A DNA stretch of 47,316 nt, taken from the NCBI GenBank assembly GCA_002298785.1, contig DBMR01000042.1, positions 1 through 47,316 on the forward strand. The letters are read 5' to 3'. Of the stretch, positions 37,175-45,415 are shown one piece after another. The first letter of the stretch is position 1, and each line of letters begins with the position of its first letter. The notes beneath the pieces are model-generated. The model saw nothing but the letters and a program-made list of their open reading frames with translations, was not told the DNA's origin and did no database searches. This DNA is from Verrucomicrobia subdivision 3 bacterium UBA693 (GTDB taxonomy: Bacteria; Verrucomicrobiota; Verrucomicrobiia; Limisphaerales; UBA8199). The position numbers and the translations under genes were made by a program.

Positions 37175-37417
37175 AGCGTAGGTATTGTTTTGGCTCCCCA
37201 CCTCCAACCTTCCTGCCGTTGGACCATTGCCACTTTCGATGTGCACGATCCGTGCGCACAGCCTCCAGTGCTCCCACGTTTTGTGCAACACTGGAAGATT
37301 AAGGGTCAGGCTGAGTTACCGGGGGAGAACTTAGCAGCATCCGGGAAACTGTCCAGTCAAGTGACAGGACCTCTTACCATCCACCTGTGGCCGGTTACTC
37401 TGGATCCGAGGCTGCTC

Positions 37418-40400
37418 TTAAAGACCTTCCAGTCGGTAGAAACGGCTCGGTCCGACTTGCAAGGCCTGCTCAAATGTGCGGACCGAGCCGTCCCCCATGA
37501 AATTCTCCAGCAGTGTCCATGTATTTGGCGGCAGTGTAGAGATGGATTGTAGCAGGTAAGGTCGGCCTACTTCCGTGGGGTAAGATAAGCGGATTCGTTG
37601 TGGCAAGAGCTCGATGCCGAGCGGGCCGGGGACGGCGGGGCGAGTGGCCTCGCTCGTCACTTCGAAGCCTGCCAGTTGGTCGGACTCGAGTTCGAGGTGG
37701 GTAAGCCACCGTAGCGGAGTGGCGGGATCAATGGGTACGATTCGGACCTCGTCCGCCTGCGCCTGGAGCGGCGTGCCGGGAATAAACATGGAGACCGGGT
37801 CGGGCCAGTAAAAGGCAAAGCCGCGGGTGCCGGTTGGGGTGTAGGGACTGGTGGCCGCGGAGGCGCGGAGCGGGGCGCTGGAAGCCACCAGCGCAGTGCC
37901 GGTCAACACACTCATGCTACCGGAGGGCTGTCCGCGGAAAAAGAAGTCGAGACGCCCGGTGATGGTGCCGCTAGCCGTGAAGTCAAAGCTGATGTTCGCC
38001 CCGTTCGGGCCTGACTGGATAACGGTCGAATCAGAGATGTGATTCGTGCCGATGATGAGGTTCAGCCGGTAAGGCATGACACCCTGTCCGGTCGCCACCG
38101 GATCCCAACCGAGGCCGATATGCCGGGCGCGGTCGAGCAACAAATTCAGGCAACCTCCGCCGGGGCCGACCCCGACGATGGACGGCACGAGGGCGAAGAG
38201 GCTTTCCTGGGTGCCGGCGCCGCCGTGTTGCGCCCAGCCGGTGAGGGTGACGTTGCTGATGGCTTCATGAAACTGGCCGAACTGTTGGAGCCATTCCTTC
38301 CCGACCCGCATAAGTCCGCCGCCGGGGTTGGCGGCGCCAAGCTGCGGCACCAGGTGCAGTTCGCTGAACTGGTTGGTGCCGACATCCACGCAGGTGAGGC
38401 AGTGCACGACCTGGTTGGGTAGTTCCCACACCAGGCAGGCGGTGCGGACCGGCGGTAAGTAGGGTGGTTCGAACATACCTGGTGGGAGGCACACTACGCG
38501 GCAGAATTTCCAGCAGAACGCCGGCTCGCCGGTGTTCAGCGACACGTAGGCGTTGCTGCAAACGATATAATCCTGGCCGTTGGTGCAGGCGGGCAAGTGG
38601 TATTGTCCGCCGTTGGGGAAGCGGACGGCGGCGATCAGTTGGTCCAAATCATCGCGGAGTTCCAGCCGCAGCATGGGTGATAGAATCGGGGTGTCGATGT
38701 TGAATTGACCTCCGATCGTGAGCCCCTTTGGGTCCACGGCGAGCTTTGCGTTGGCGAGCAGCGCCGAGTTCGAGGCGTCATCGCGGAAGACCTTCGACAG
38801 CAGGCTTTCACCGGGCAGAAGCTGCAGTGAATCCAATGCGCCCATCCAGCCCTGGGCGCGCCCGGCCACGAGGCGCACGCCGTTGCTGCCGCCGCTGTCC
38901 AGGCCGCTGACCACCAGCCAATCGTTGGTTTCGGTAATGACGGCGCCGTTCAGCGGAGAATGCGGCAAACCGGCATGGGTGACCATGCCCTTTCCGGTAG
39001 TGACTACCGGCGTGCACGGCGAGAATTCCGAAGTGCTGCCTTGCGGATGGGTCGCGGTGGCCGTAATCAAAGTGCCCGGCGGCACCCCCACCGGGAACGG
39101 CACGCTAAAAGGCGTTACGCAACCGCTGGCGGAGGCATCCAAAGTGGTGTGGCCGATGTAGTGGCGCCCCTCGCCAAAGCCGGAAGGATCGCAAACTGGG
39201 CTCCAGTAAAAATCGAGACGGAAAGAGAGGCCGGGCTCGCTATCCAGCGAACCGTCGATTTGCAGCGCGCCGCTAATATTGAAAGCGCCACTCAAGATCG
39301 GATAGTTCTGCTGCCGATTTGGTCCCGCATCGACATCGCAGGGATCATTGATATTCGGCACGCCGGTGGGGGTGATGTCGATACCCAGACCGCCGTTGTT
39401 GAAGATGGAGTTTTCGACGATGGTATTGTCGATGCCTTCGAGCACGCTGACGCCGGATACGACATTCCAGGCAATGGTATTGCCGCGCACCGTGTTTTTG
39501 GTCGGCCCTCCATAGAAGAAAATCCCTTCACCGCCGTTGCCCGCCGCCGAGGTGCCGTCGGGCAGGGTGCCGATGAAATTGCCTTCGATGAAATTGTTCA
39601 AGGGGACGAACAACCCGCCATTGATCTGGATGCCAGCCTGGACATTGCGGGAGATGACATTGCCCTCGCCCGGCGTCAGGGAACCGATCTGGCACTGGCT
39701 GCACGCGGTGAGGGAGAGACCAACGCCGTTGGGCATCGGCCACAGGCCGTTGGCGGTCAGGCCGACCAGGTTGCCCACTACCCGATTGGCCGCACCCGCC
39801 AGCATGTCGATGCCCGGGCCCTTGTTACCGGAAATCACATTTCGCTCGCACGGTTGGGCCCCGCCGACGACCACGTTGGTGCAGGAATCCAGCACGAGCC
39901 CGCGGTTGCCGTTGGGAAACGGCACCAGGCCGTTAGGATCGGTTCCGAGATAGTTTCCCTGAATTACGCTGTTCGTGTTGTTTGCGAGCACGATTCCCGC
40001 CTGGGAGAAACTGTAAATCGCCAGTCCTTTAATGGTTACCGCGATGGGGCCGCTGACTGTGCCCAGCGCCCTCAAGCCGTTGACATTCAGGCCGGCGAGA
40101 CTGCCGTCAATCGCCACCAGGGGCTTGTAGGCGGGCACGCAGTTCGGTGGAATTGTCGCGTCGATGACCACCGAATCAACGATGTCGGGTAGCGCGCCGA
40201 GGGGCTTGATGATTTGCGGATAGGACGGGAAGTCGAACTGGATCACATCGGGGCCGGGATTCAGGTTGGCCTGGTTGATGGCTTCGAGCAGCGAGCCGGG
40301 GCCGCCGGGGGCGGGGGTGTTGACAGTGAAAGTGTTGGCCCGGGCGGCGCCGGCGCTGGCCAGAGCGAGCGCCAGGGTCAAGGCGGTGGTCCGGTTACAA

Positions 40401-40519
40401 TAACCGAGTAGATGTTTGAAAGTGCAAAAGTGCCGCCGGCCAGCCATGCTCGACACCCCACTGGAACCGCTGCGGGGGGCCGGGCCGTCAAGGAGAGAGA
40501 GAATGCGCGTGGATTTCAT
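37418..40519 (-). CDS. Secreted parallel beta-helix protein
   Basis: A 1033-residue secreted protein. The ATG at 40519 has AGGAAG seven bases upstream; the hydrophobic core of the signal peptide lies at 42-59 (NRTTALTLALALASAGAARA), with a long basic region before it. An internal ATG at 40447 would give a shorter signal peptide but lacks a good binding site. Residues about 60-400 follow the right-handed beta-helix pattern: FTVNTPAPGGPGSLLEAINQA at the start, then repeated G-N-x-(I/L)-G and N-x-(I/V)-x-G-N turns (VIQGNYLGTD, RVVGNLVGLT, FIEGNFIGTLPDG). Residues 480-1033 are less clear. The end GPSRFYRLEGL is shared in style with neighbouring secreted proteins. Beta-helix folds bind or cleave polysaccharides; catalytic residues cannot be assigned. 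Confidence 0.75.
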   Translation of the reverse strand: MKSTRILSLLDGPAPRSGSSGVSSMAGRRHFCTFKHLLGYCNRTTALTLALALASAGAARANTFTVNTPAPGGPGSLLEAINQANLNPGPDVIQFDFPSYPQIIKPLGALPDIVDSVVIDATIPPNCVPAYKPLVAIDGSLAGLNVNGLRALGTVSGPIAVTIKGLAIYSFSQAGIVLANNTNSVIQGNYLGTDPNGLVPFPNGNRGLVLDSCTNVVVGGAQPCERNVISGNKGPGIDMLAGAANRVVGNLVGLTANGLWPMPNGVGLSLTACSQCQIGSLTPGEGNVISRNVQAGIQINGGLFVPLNNFIEGNFIGTLPDGTSAAGNGGEGIFFYGGPTKNTVRGNTIAWNVVSGVSVLEGIDNTIVENSIFNNGGLGIDITPTGVPNINDPCDVDAGPNRQQNYPILSGAFNISGALQIDGSLDSEPGLSFRLDFYWSPVCDPSGFGEGRHYIGHTTLDASASGCVTPFSVPFPVGVPPGTLITATATHPQGSTSEFSPCTPVVTTGKGMVTHAGLPHSPLNGAVITETNDWLVVSGLDSGGSNGVRLVAGRAQGWMGALDSLQLLPGESLLSKVFRDDASNSALLANAKLAVDPKGLTIGGQFNIDTPILSPMLRLELRDDLDQLIAAVRFPNGGQYHLPACTNGQDYIVCSNAYVSLNTGEPAFCWKFCRVVCLPPGMFEPPYLPPVRTACLVWELPNQVVHCLTCVDVGTNQFSELHLVPQLGAANPGGGLMRVGKEWLQQFGQFHEAISNVTLTGWAQHGGAGTQESLFALVPSIVGVGPGGGCLNLLLDRARHIGLGWDPVATGQGVMPYRLNLIIGTNHISDSTVIQSGPNGANISFDFTASGTITGRLDFFFRGQPSGSMSVLTGTALVASSAPLRASAATSPYTPTGTRGFAFYWPDPVSMFIPGTPLQAQADEVRIVPIDPATPLRWLTHLELESDQLAGFEVTSEATRPAVPGPLGIELLPQRIRLSYPTEVGRPYLLQSISTLPPNTWTLLENFMGDGSVRTFEQALQVGPSRFYRLEGL

Positions 40520-40647
40520 AACGGGCTTCCTGGTTACGCCGGCCGAGAGTTCGCGCCGGAGGGGGGAGGTTCAGGACTGTGCAACTCACTCGCGCGCGGC
40601 CTGATGCGGCACCGCCCATTGCCGGGCTGCGGAGTGGACATGCTACC

Positions 40648-40675
40648 AATATGACTGACAAACTTATTTTGTCAA
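40648..40675 (-). promoter_or_regulatory. Candidate promoter with internal operator palindrome for the beta-helix gene
   Basis: Read on the minus strand, a perfect TTGACA (40670-40675) is followed after 16 bases by CATATT (40648-40653), a four-of-six match to the -10 consensus. Between and over them lies the exact palindrome TGACAAA-CTTAT-TTTGTCA (40656-40674), which overlaps the -35 box. This looks like a sigma-70 promoter under repression. It lies about 130 bases upstream of the beta-helix start at 40519. Confidence 0.5.
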
Positions 40676-40766
40676 CCAGTTTCTCTACTTGAATGGGTTC
40701 GACAGTTCAGCCCGACCCGCGGCCGCTCAAACGGGTTGGCGGACAACACATTGGGCGGATCGGCAG

Positions 40767-42215
40767 TCACTCGAAGGCCTTGGCCTGGAACACCACCTGG
40801 TATTTTTTCGCGGGATCGCAGACCTGTGGATTGGGCAGCAGGATGAAATCGTCGGTAATCTCCGGGTTAAACTCCGCGCCGGAAAGAATCTTCACGTCCC
40901 GAACCCGCCGGGGCAGGAAGGCGATCAAGGGCCGGCCGCCGCGCTGGGAGCCGTTGGTGTTGATCGGCGCGAAGGTCTTGTCCCCGCGCCGGGGCGTGAT
41001 GGTGAAGGTCCACACGCCGTCCTTCTCCACGAGGGTTTGCTCCCAGGCACAGTTGCCTTTCGCCATGCGAGCCATCCAGGCCGGGTCGCCATAGAACGCC
41101 ACGGTGTCGCGGTCGTAGCCAAGGCCGCGCAGATCGTTGGCGTTTAGTCCGGCCGCTTTGGCCGCCGGCGACGGCGCGACGGTTGATTTTGGCGCGCCAT
41201 CATCCTTGACCTCGGCCGACTCCGCGTCGGGAAAGCAGGTCTTTAGCCGATGAATCAGCGCCTGTTCATTGGCGAAAAATGCTTCGGTGAATGTGTAGCG
41301 ACCGGGCTGCTCCACGAAGTAATCCAGGCAACCCCAGCCCGCGTAGCCGTACCAGGAGGGCACGGTATAGCCGATCATTTGCTTCACCCCGGCGCTGTTC
41401 ATCCACGCGAGGGCCATGGCCTCGCGACCGTCGACATGTCCCATCAGGCAATTGCCGATTGGCAGGTAGACCTTTGGGTTCGAGGATTCAATCGGGAACT
41501 TTTGTTTCCGCGTGTCCAGCCCGTAAAGCACTCCGTTTTCGCAGCGGAACGAGCCGTTGCGGTACCGGTAACCGATCTGCCAATCGCGCTCAGTGGCATG
41601 GCCCGAAGTGACGAACAAATCGGCGCGGTATTCAGTGAGAGTTTTTACCAGGGCTTCCGTAGTGTCGTCTGGGCCCTGTAAGACTTGCGCCGCTCCCCCG
41701 GTTTCCTTTTTGACGTGCTTGTTCTTCGCCAACTCGTCATACCACTGGCCTTCCTCGCACATCTCGAGGGCGATGTCCGTTCCCGACCCCACTTTGCGCA
41801 CGGTCAACGGCTCGCGCCATTGGGCGATGCGCAGCGCGCTGGCGGCATCGTAACCCGTCAGGATGCCCCAGAAGCAATCCGTGTACGGGTCATCGTCGAT
41901 CCGGCGGGTGAGCCGGTGAACACGGGCGACGAATTCGCGCCCCGCCTCTGATGGTTGCGCCACAAAGCAAGCCCAGCGGGGGAATTGCGTGCGTAGGGCA
42001 GGGAGCACCTCCTCCACCTGGTCGCGGTAAACCAAAACCGTCGCGCCATGGTTGGTCTGCAGTGTGGTAACGACTTGACGCCACCCGGCATCGGCATGGG
42101 CTTTTGCGGAAACGACCACCGCGTAATCCGGCTGCGTCCCGGCCCGCACCGTCAGCGCGTAAAACAAGACGGCGGCGAGCAAGAGGCCACGACTCCTGGA
42201 AATTAGTTTCAGCAT
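40767..42215 (-). CDS. Secreted protein with predicted C25-like (clan CD) cysteine peptidase fold
   Basis: A 482-residue secreted protein, signal peptide MLKLISRSRGLLLAAVLFYALTVRA with cleavage before GTQPD. The sequence follows the gingipain-type C25 pattern: an initial strand YAVVVSAKAH, a D-P-Y-T-D-x-x-x-G-I-L-T-G segment at about 109-121, then the His motif VTSGHAT with His206 and the Cys motif LPIGNCLMG with Cys256. In clan CD the order is His then Cys, with His near a small-residue turn and Cys after a hydrophobic strand, as here. The last 80 residues form an unassigned beta-rich region (FTITPRRGDKTFAPINTNGS). Family assignment is by pattern. If right, it is an extracellular peptidase next to polysaccharide-degrading genes. 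Alternative: an inactive relative. Confidence 0.6.
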   Translation of the reverse strand: MLKLISRSRGLLLAAVLFYALTVRAGTQPDYAVVVSAKAHADAGWRQVVTTLQTNHGATVLVYRDQVEEVLPALRTQFPRWACFVAQPSEAGREFVARVHRLTRRIDDDPYTDCFWGILTGYDAASALRIAQWREPLTVRKVGSGTDIALEMCEEGQWYDELAKNKHVKKETGGAAQVLQGPDDTTEALVKTLTEYRADLFVTSGHATERDWQIGYRYRNGSFRCENGVLYGLDTRKQKFPIESSNPKVYLPIGNCLMGHVDGREAMALAWMNSAGVKQMIGYTVPSWYGYAGWGCLDYFVEQPGRYTFTEAFFANEQALIHRLKTCFPDAESAEVKDDGAPKSTVAPSPAAKAAGLNANDLRGLGYDRDTVAFYGDPAWMARMAKGNCAWEQTLVEKDGVWTFTITPRRGDKTFAPINTNGSQRGGRPLIAFLPRRVRDVKILSGAEFNPEITDDFILLPNPQVCDPAKKYQVVFQAKAFE

Positions 42216-42227
42216 AATCGAATCACA

Positions 42228-42286
42228 TCTGGTTGAGCACCTTCAGCCCCCCGGCTGACTTGGCTTTTTGATGGCTGCCACCCCTC
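42228..42286 (-). pseudogene. Decayed C-terminal fragment of a zinc alcohol dehydrogenase
   Basis: On the minus strand these bases read GVAAIKKPSQPG, then with a one-base shift LKVLNQ. This aligns with the intact C-terminus of the dehydrogenase at 43854-44807 (GVAAMNLASQPGVLKVLIN), with about two thirds of residues kept and a frameshift near the end. No further upstream homology is visible in the 60 bases before it. It looks like the end of an older, deleted second copy. Confidence 0.6.
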
Positions 42287-42346
42287 ACGTTGTGCAGCCA
42301 CAAAACCGAGAACCCCGCCAAAACCCTCGGGAGGCGTTTGATGGGG

Positions 42347-43846
42347 TTACTCATAGACCTCGAGTTCCGCGATTGCCATCTGGGCTCCCGTTTGGTTCGG
42401 GCCGTCGGGTTTCAGCGCGCTGACCCTCACATACTGTGCGGTCACGGGACCAAACTCAATCGAGTAAGGTTGGCCCTCGAGTTTGTCGGCTGTGGCCACG
42501 GTTTGCCAGGTTTGGTGATCGACGGAAAGAGCCAGGCGCAATTGGGTTGGGTAACCGTTCGAGGCAAAGCTCGCTTTGATGCGGCGCACGGCGCGCGATT
42601 GGAGCAGGTCCACTTCGTAAGTCCAGGGCCATTCTCCGGCGGCGAGGGCAGTGGTTTGGGAGCGTCCATCCACTCCCAGCCGGGCGAAATGAACGCCGCC
42701 GTTGACTTCGAGTTCGTGCGAGCCATCGAGGCTGAGCAACCGGGCGGGCTTGCGGAAGGCCAGGTTTCCGGGCGGCACCGGGGTCAGGGATCGGGAGGAA
42801 GCCAGGCCGGGGCGCAGCGCCTTGAGCACCTCCATTTGGGAGCGGTCCAGGCCGCCATCGCGGAAAAGCATGGCATCGATGGAAACGACGCCACCCGCCT
42901 GGTTCACCGCGAAAATGTAATCCACGAGTTCCTGTTTGGAATATTTCACCCCCGGCATCGCCCAGGCGGCGCCGATGCGGCTCGATCCGCCTCCGAGAAA
43001 GGAGAGAATGTGCCATTGCTCACCGTCGATCCAGCGGCTGACGGGTTGGTCGAGAAACGTGTTTTGCTCACCACAGGTGAAATCTTCGTGCCGGGAATAA
43101 GGCCGCACCTTGTCCTCGACACCCGGGTTGAAGGCGACAATCCGGCGAGCATTTCCCGCCTTGAGGGCCGTCGCCAGGATGCCGAGCTTTGCCTGGTCGT
43201 AGCCGATGAAACGGTAGCTGCCGTCCACCCACCAGCCGGCGACTTTATCGCCATACCGTTCCCCGTATTCCTGCACCACCGAGGCCCACTTTCGGACGTA
43301 GTCTGTCGGGACCGGTTCTTTCCAGCCTAGCGCGGCCGCCGCCCGGGCATCTTCTCTCGGGCCGTCGCCGGTCCAATAGAGCATCAGCGGGATGTTATGT
43401 GCATGCAGCGCCTGGTAGAGATCCTCCACGAGGTCGCGGGTGGCGCAGGCTTCGCCCGGCCGATAGCCGGTCAGGCGGTCGAAAGTGGCATTGGGGGCGA
43501 TCAGAAACCGGGTCCGCTGGTGCATCGTGAAGATAACGTAACCGGCCCCGGCGTCCGCCATGGCTTGGCCAAACCGTTTCGTGTCGAAATCATGCACGCA
43601 TTGATCCCAGGTCGTGCGACGACCCAGGCTGTGGAGTTGGTCCGGAGCATTTTGCAGGTCCTCGAGGTAATGGACGAAAACTCCGTAACCGGCTTTGGAA
43701 AACCAATCCGTGTTCGGGTTCCGCTCTTCTCCCAGGCAGGGGAGCGCGCTCGCCAGAACCAATAAGGCTCCGATGACAGAGCGGAACCGAGGGCAGCATC
43801 GGCAATGTTCGTCCGCGCCGCGGCTTCCGGAAAATAATTGCAGCAT
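42347..43846 (-). CDS. Secreted GH29-like alpha-L-fucosidase with F5/8-type C domain
   Basis: A 499-residue secreted protein with a signal peptide (SVIGALLVLASALPCLG). The GH29-type barrel covers about 45-350: WFSKAGYGVFVHYL, AGAGYVIFTMHQRTRF, and the nucleophile strand VAGWWVDGSYRF with Asp208 as the expected nucleophile. The acid/base cannot be set from sequence. Residues about 365-499 fit an F5/8 type C (discoidin) carbohydrate-binding domain with NLAFRKPARL at the start and AQYVRVSALKP near the end. The barrel is divergent: the usual K-H-H-D-G-F motif is T-M-H-Q-R-T-R-F. By family it would release alpha-L-fucose from glycans outside the cell or in the periplasm. The start lies seven bases after the stop of the dehydrogenase gene, so they form an operon. 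Confidence 0.75.
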   Translation of the reverse strand: MLQLFSGSRGADEHCRCCPRFRSVIGALLVLASALPCLGEERNPNTDWFSKAGYGVFVHYLEDLQNAPDQLHSLGRRTTWDQCVHDFDTKRFGQAMADAGAGYVIFTMHQRTRFLIAPNATFDRLTGYRPGEACATRDLVEDLYQALHAHNIPLMLYWTGDGPREDARAAAALGWKEPVPTDYVRKWASVVQEYGERYGDKVAGWWVDGSYRFIGYDQAKLGILATALKAGNARRIVAFNPGVEDKVRPYSRHEDFTCGEQNTFLDQPVSRWIDGEQWHILSFLGGGSSRIGAAWAMPGVKYSKQELVDYIFAVNQAGGVVSIDAMLFRDGGLDRSQMEVLKALRPGLASSRSLTPVPPGNLAFRKPARLLSLDGSHELEVNGGVHFARLGVDGRSQTTALAAGEWPWTYEVDLLQSRAVRRIKASFASNGYPTQLRLALSVDHQTWQTVATADKLEGQPYSIEFGPVTAQYVRVSALKPDGPNQTGAQMAIAELEVYE

Positions 43847-43853
43847 AGCTCTA

Positions 43854-44807
43854 TTAGATATTGATGAGCACTTTCAGCACCCCGGGTTGACTCGCCAGGT
43901 TCATGGCCGCCACCCCCTCTTCCAAAGGCATGCGGCCCTGGATGAGCGGGGCGATATCGATGTTGCCCGCTGCCAGGGCCTGGATCGCCTCTCCGAACGG
44001 GCCGCAGCGCGAGCCGATCACCGTCACCTCGTCGATCACCAGGGGAGCGAGGTTCAGCGCTTTGCCCGCGGCGACGGTGCTTTTGAGCACGATTGTCCCA
44101 CGCGGACGCACCAGGCCCATGGCCAGTTCAAACCCCGCCGCCGAGCCGGTGCAGTCCACCACCACATCCTGGTCGAGCCGGGCTTCGGTGTTCGCTTGCA
44201 ACTGTGAGCGGATGGACCACTGCTCGCACAACGCCAGTTTGGCCGGGTGCCGCCCGATCACTCGCACCGGCGCCCCGGTCGTCCGCAGGACCTGTGCCAC
44301 CAACAAACCCAGGCGACCATCCCCCAGCACCGTCACCCGGGTGTGTGGCTCCAGCTTGATTTGGTTCAGGATCTGGAACGCCGCTGCGAGAGGCTCGACG
44401 AACACCGCCTGTTCGTTGTCCACGGAATCCGGCACTACGTGCAGGTTTGCCGCCGGCAGGCGCAGCCGTTCTGCGAAGGCTCCATGATGATTGAGGATGC
44501 CGAGGACCGAACGGTTCCGGCAATGCGTCGGGAGCCCGGCCTGGCACAGGTCGCATTGGCCGCACACCACGTTAATCTCCCCGCAGACGCGCTTGCCGAC
44601 CAGGGATTGGGCCGGCGATTCCAGCACCTTTCCGACAAATTCATGGCCCAGGATACCCTTAAATCCCATGTAACCGCGGCAGATCTCGAGGTCCGTCGAG
44701 CAAATACCGGCGGTTTGCACGGCGATCAGGGTATTCCCTTCGGCCAGCGGCGGTTCCGGGTGGCTGGGGTCGTAGGTGAGGGAATCGTTGAAACGCAAGG
44801 CGCGCAT
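43854..44807 (-). CDS. Zinc-dependent medium-chain alcohol dehydrogenase
   Basis: A 317-residue cytoplasmic enzyme of the MDR family. Catalytic zinc ligands are Cys36 (AGICSTD), His55 and Glu56 (GHEFVG); the structural zinc loop is CGQCDLCQAGLPTHC (Cys82, 85, 88, 96). The Rossmann region VTVLGDGRLGLLVAQVL carries the dinucleotide-binding G-x-G-x-x-G. The ATG at 44807 is used; the frame continues upstream to 45020, but that extension (MAIMFRFKRAETYVQ...) has no family match. Length is slightly short for the family (about 340). The substrate is unknown; its place just before a fucosidase makes a sugar or sugar-alcohol oxidation plausible. No strong Shine-Dalgarno sequence precedes the start. 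Confidence 0.85.
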   Translation of the reverse strand: MRALRFNDSLTYDPSHPEPPLAEGNTLIAVQTAGICSTDLEICRGYMGFKGILGHEFVGKVLESPAQSLVGKRVCGEINVVCGQCDLCQAGLPTHCRNRSVLGILNHHGAFAERLRLPAANLHVVPDSVDNEQAVFVEPLAAAFQILNQIKLEPHTRVTVLGDGRLGLLVAQVLRTTGAPVRVIGRHPAKLALCEQWSIRSQLQANTEARLDQDVVVDCTGSAAGFELAMGLVRPRGTIVLKSTVAAGKALNLAPLVIDEVTVIGSRCGPFGEAIQALAAGNIDIAPLIQGRMPLEEGVAAMNLASQPGVLKVLINI

Positions 44808-45009
44808 GACGCGGGGATCGGTTAGGGGAACGCACTCCGGCACGGCTCCGGCTGGTGCCAATCCGGGCGTGCGATGGAATATGGCCGTGGATTCCGCATG
44901 AAATTCGATTCCGCAGTGTAAGCGGGAGCGGTTTGAAATAAAGGAAAAGCGTGGCGGCGTTGACGGCCCGGGGTTTTGAACGTAAGTTTCGGCCCGTTTA
45001 AAGCGAAAC

Positions 45010-45396
45010 ATGATTGCCAACAGTCAAAATCGTTCCGTCACTGCCGCGCCCGCTTATCGCTCGGGCGATGAGCGGTTGATCAAGCTCACCGGCAGCGCGG
45101 CGCAGAAAGTCAACAGCCTGCTCACCCGGCAGGGGCGGCCACAGGGAGTATTGCGGGTGGCCGTGGTGGGCGGCGGATGCTCCGGTTTGCAGTATAAGAT
45201 GGATTTGCAGGACGGTCCGGCACAGCGCGATATTTTGGTGGAAACCGCCGGGGTGCGGGTGGTGGTGGATCCCAAGAGCGCCTTGTATGTCACCGGCAGC
45301 GAGCTGGACTTTGTGGATGCGCTGGAAGGGGGATTCAAAGTGAAAAATCCCAACGCCGCCACCAGTTGTTCCTGCGGCGAGAGCTTCAGCGCATGA
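45010..45396 (+). CDS. A-type iron-sulfur carrier protein (IscA/ErpA family)
   Basis: A 128-residue protein with the HesB/IscA fold. The three cluster-binding cysteines are Cys57 in GGGCSGLQY, and Cys120 and Cys122 in SCSCGESF. An N-terminal extension of about 20 residues (IANSQNRSVTAAPAYRSGDE) comes before the conserved start IKLTGSAAQKV. The family delivers Fe-S clusters to apoproteins. It is the first gene of a plus-strand set with hscB, which fits Fe-S cluster biogenesis, but iscU, iscS and hscA are not in this window. Whether to name it iscA or erpA cannot be decided from sequence alone. Confidence 0.9.
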   Translation: MIANSQNRSVTAAPAYRSGDERLIKLTGSAAQKVNSLLTRQGRPQGVLRVAVVGGGCSGLQYKMDLQDGPAQRDILVETAGVRVVVDPKSALYVTGSELDFVDALEGGFKVKNPNAATSCSCGESFSA

Positions 45397-45415
45397 CGCG
45401 AGTTCCGGGGCGGCG

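Noticed and set aside
37175..37291. 39-residue N-terminal extension of the two-CBM9-module protein
   Set aside because: It would place a clear signal peptide inside the protein; the ATG at 37174 gives a standard signal peptide.
38960..40192. 410-codon plus-strand frame over the beta-helix gene
   Set aside because: Long only because the GC-rich antisense strand has few stops. The minus-strand frame has signal peptide and beta-helix repeats.
42290..43330. 346-codon plus-strand frame over the fucosidase gene
   Set aside because: Antisense to the GH29-like gene and without recognisable motifs.
44808..45020. 71-residue N-terminal extension of the alcohol dehydrogenase
   Set aside because: The family starts at about the ATG at 44807; the extension has no family match and would overlap the divergent iscA-type gene start.
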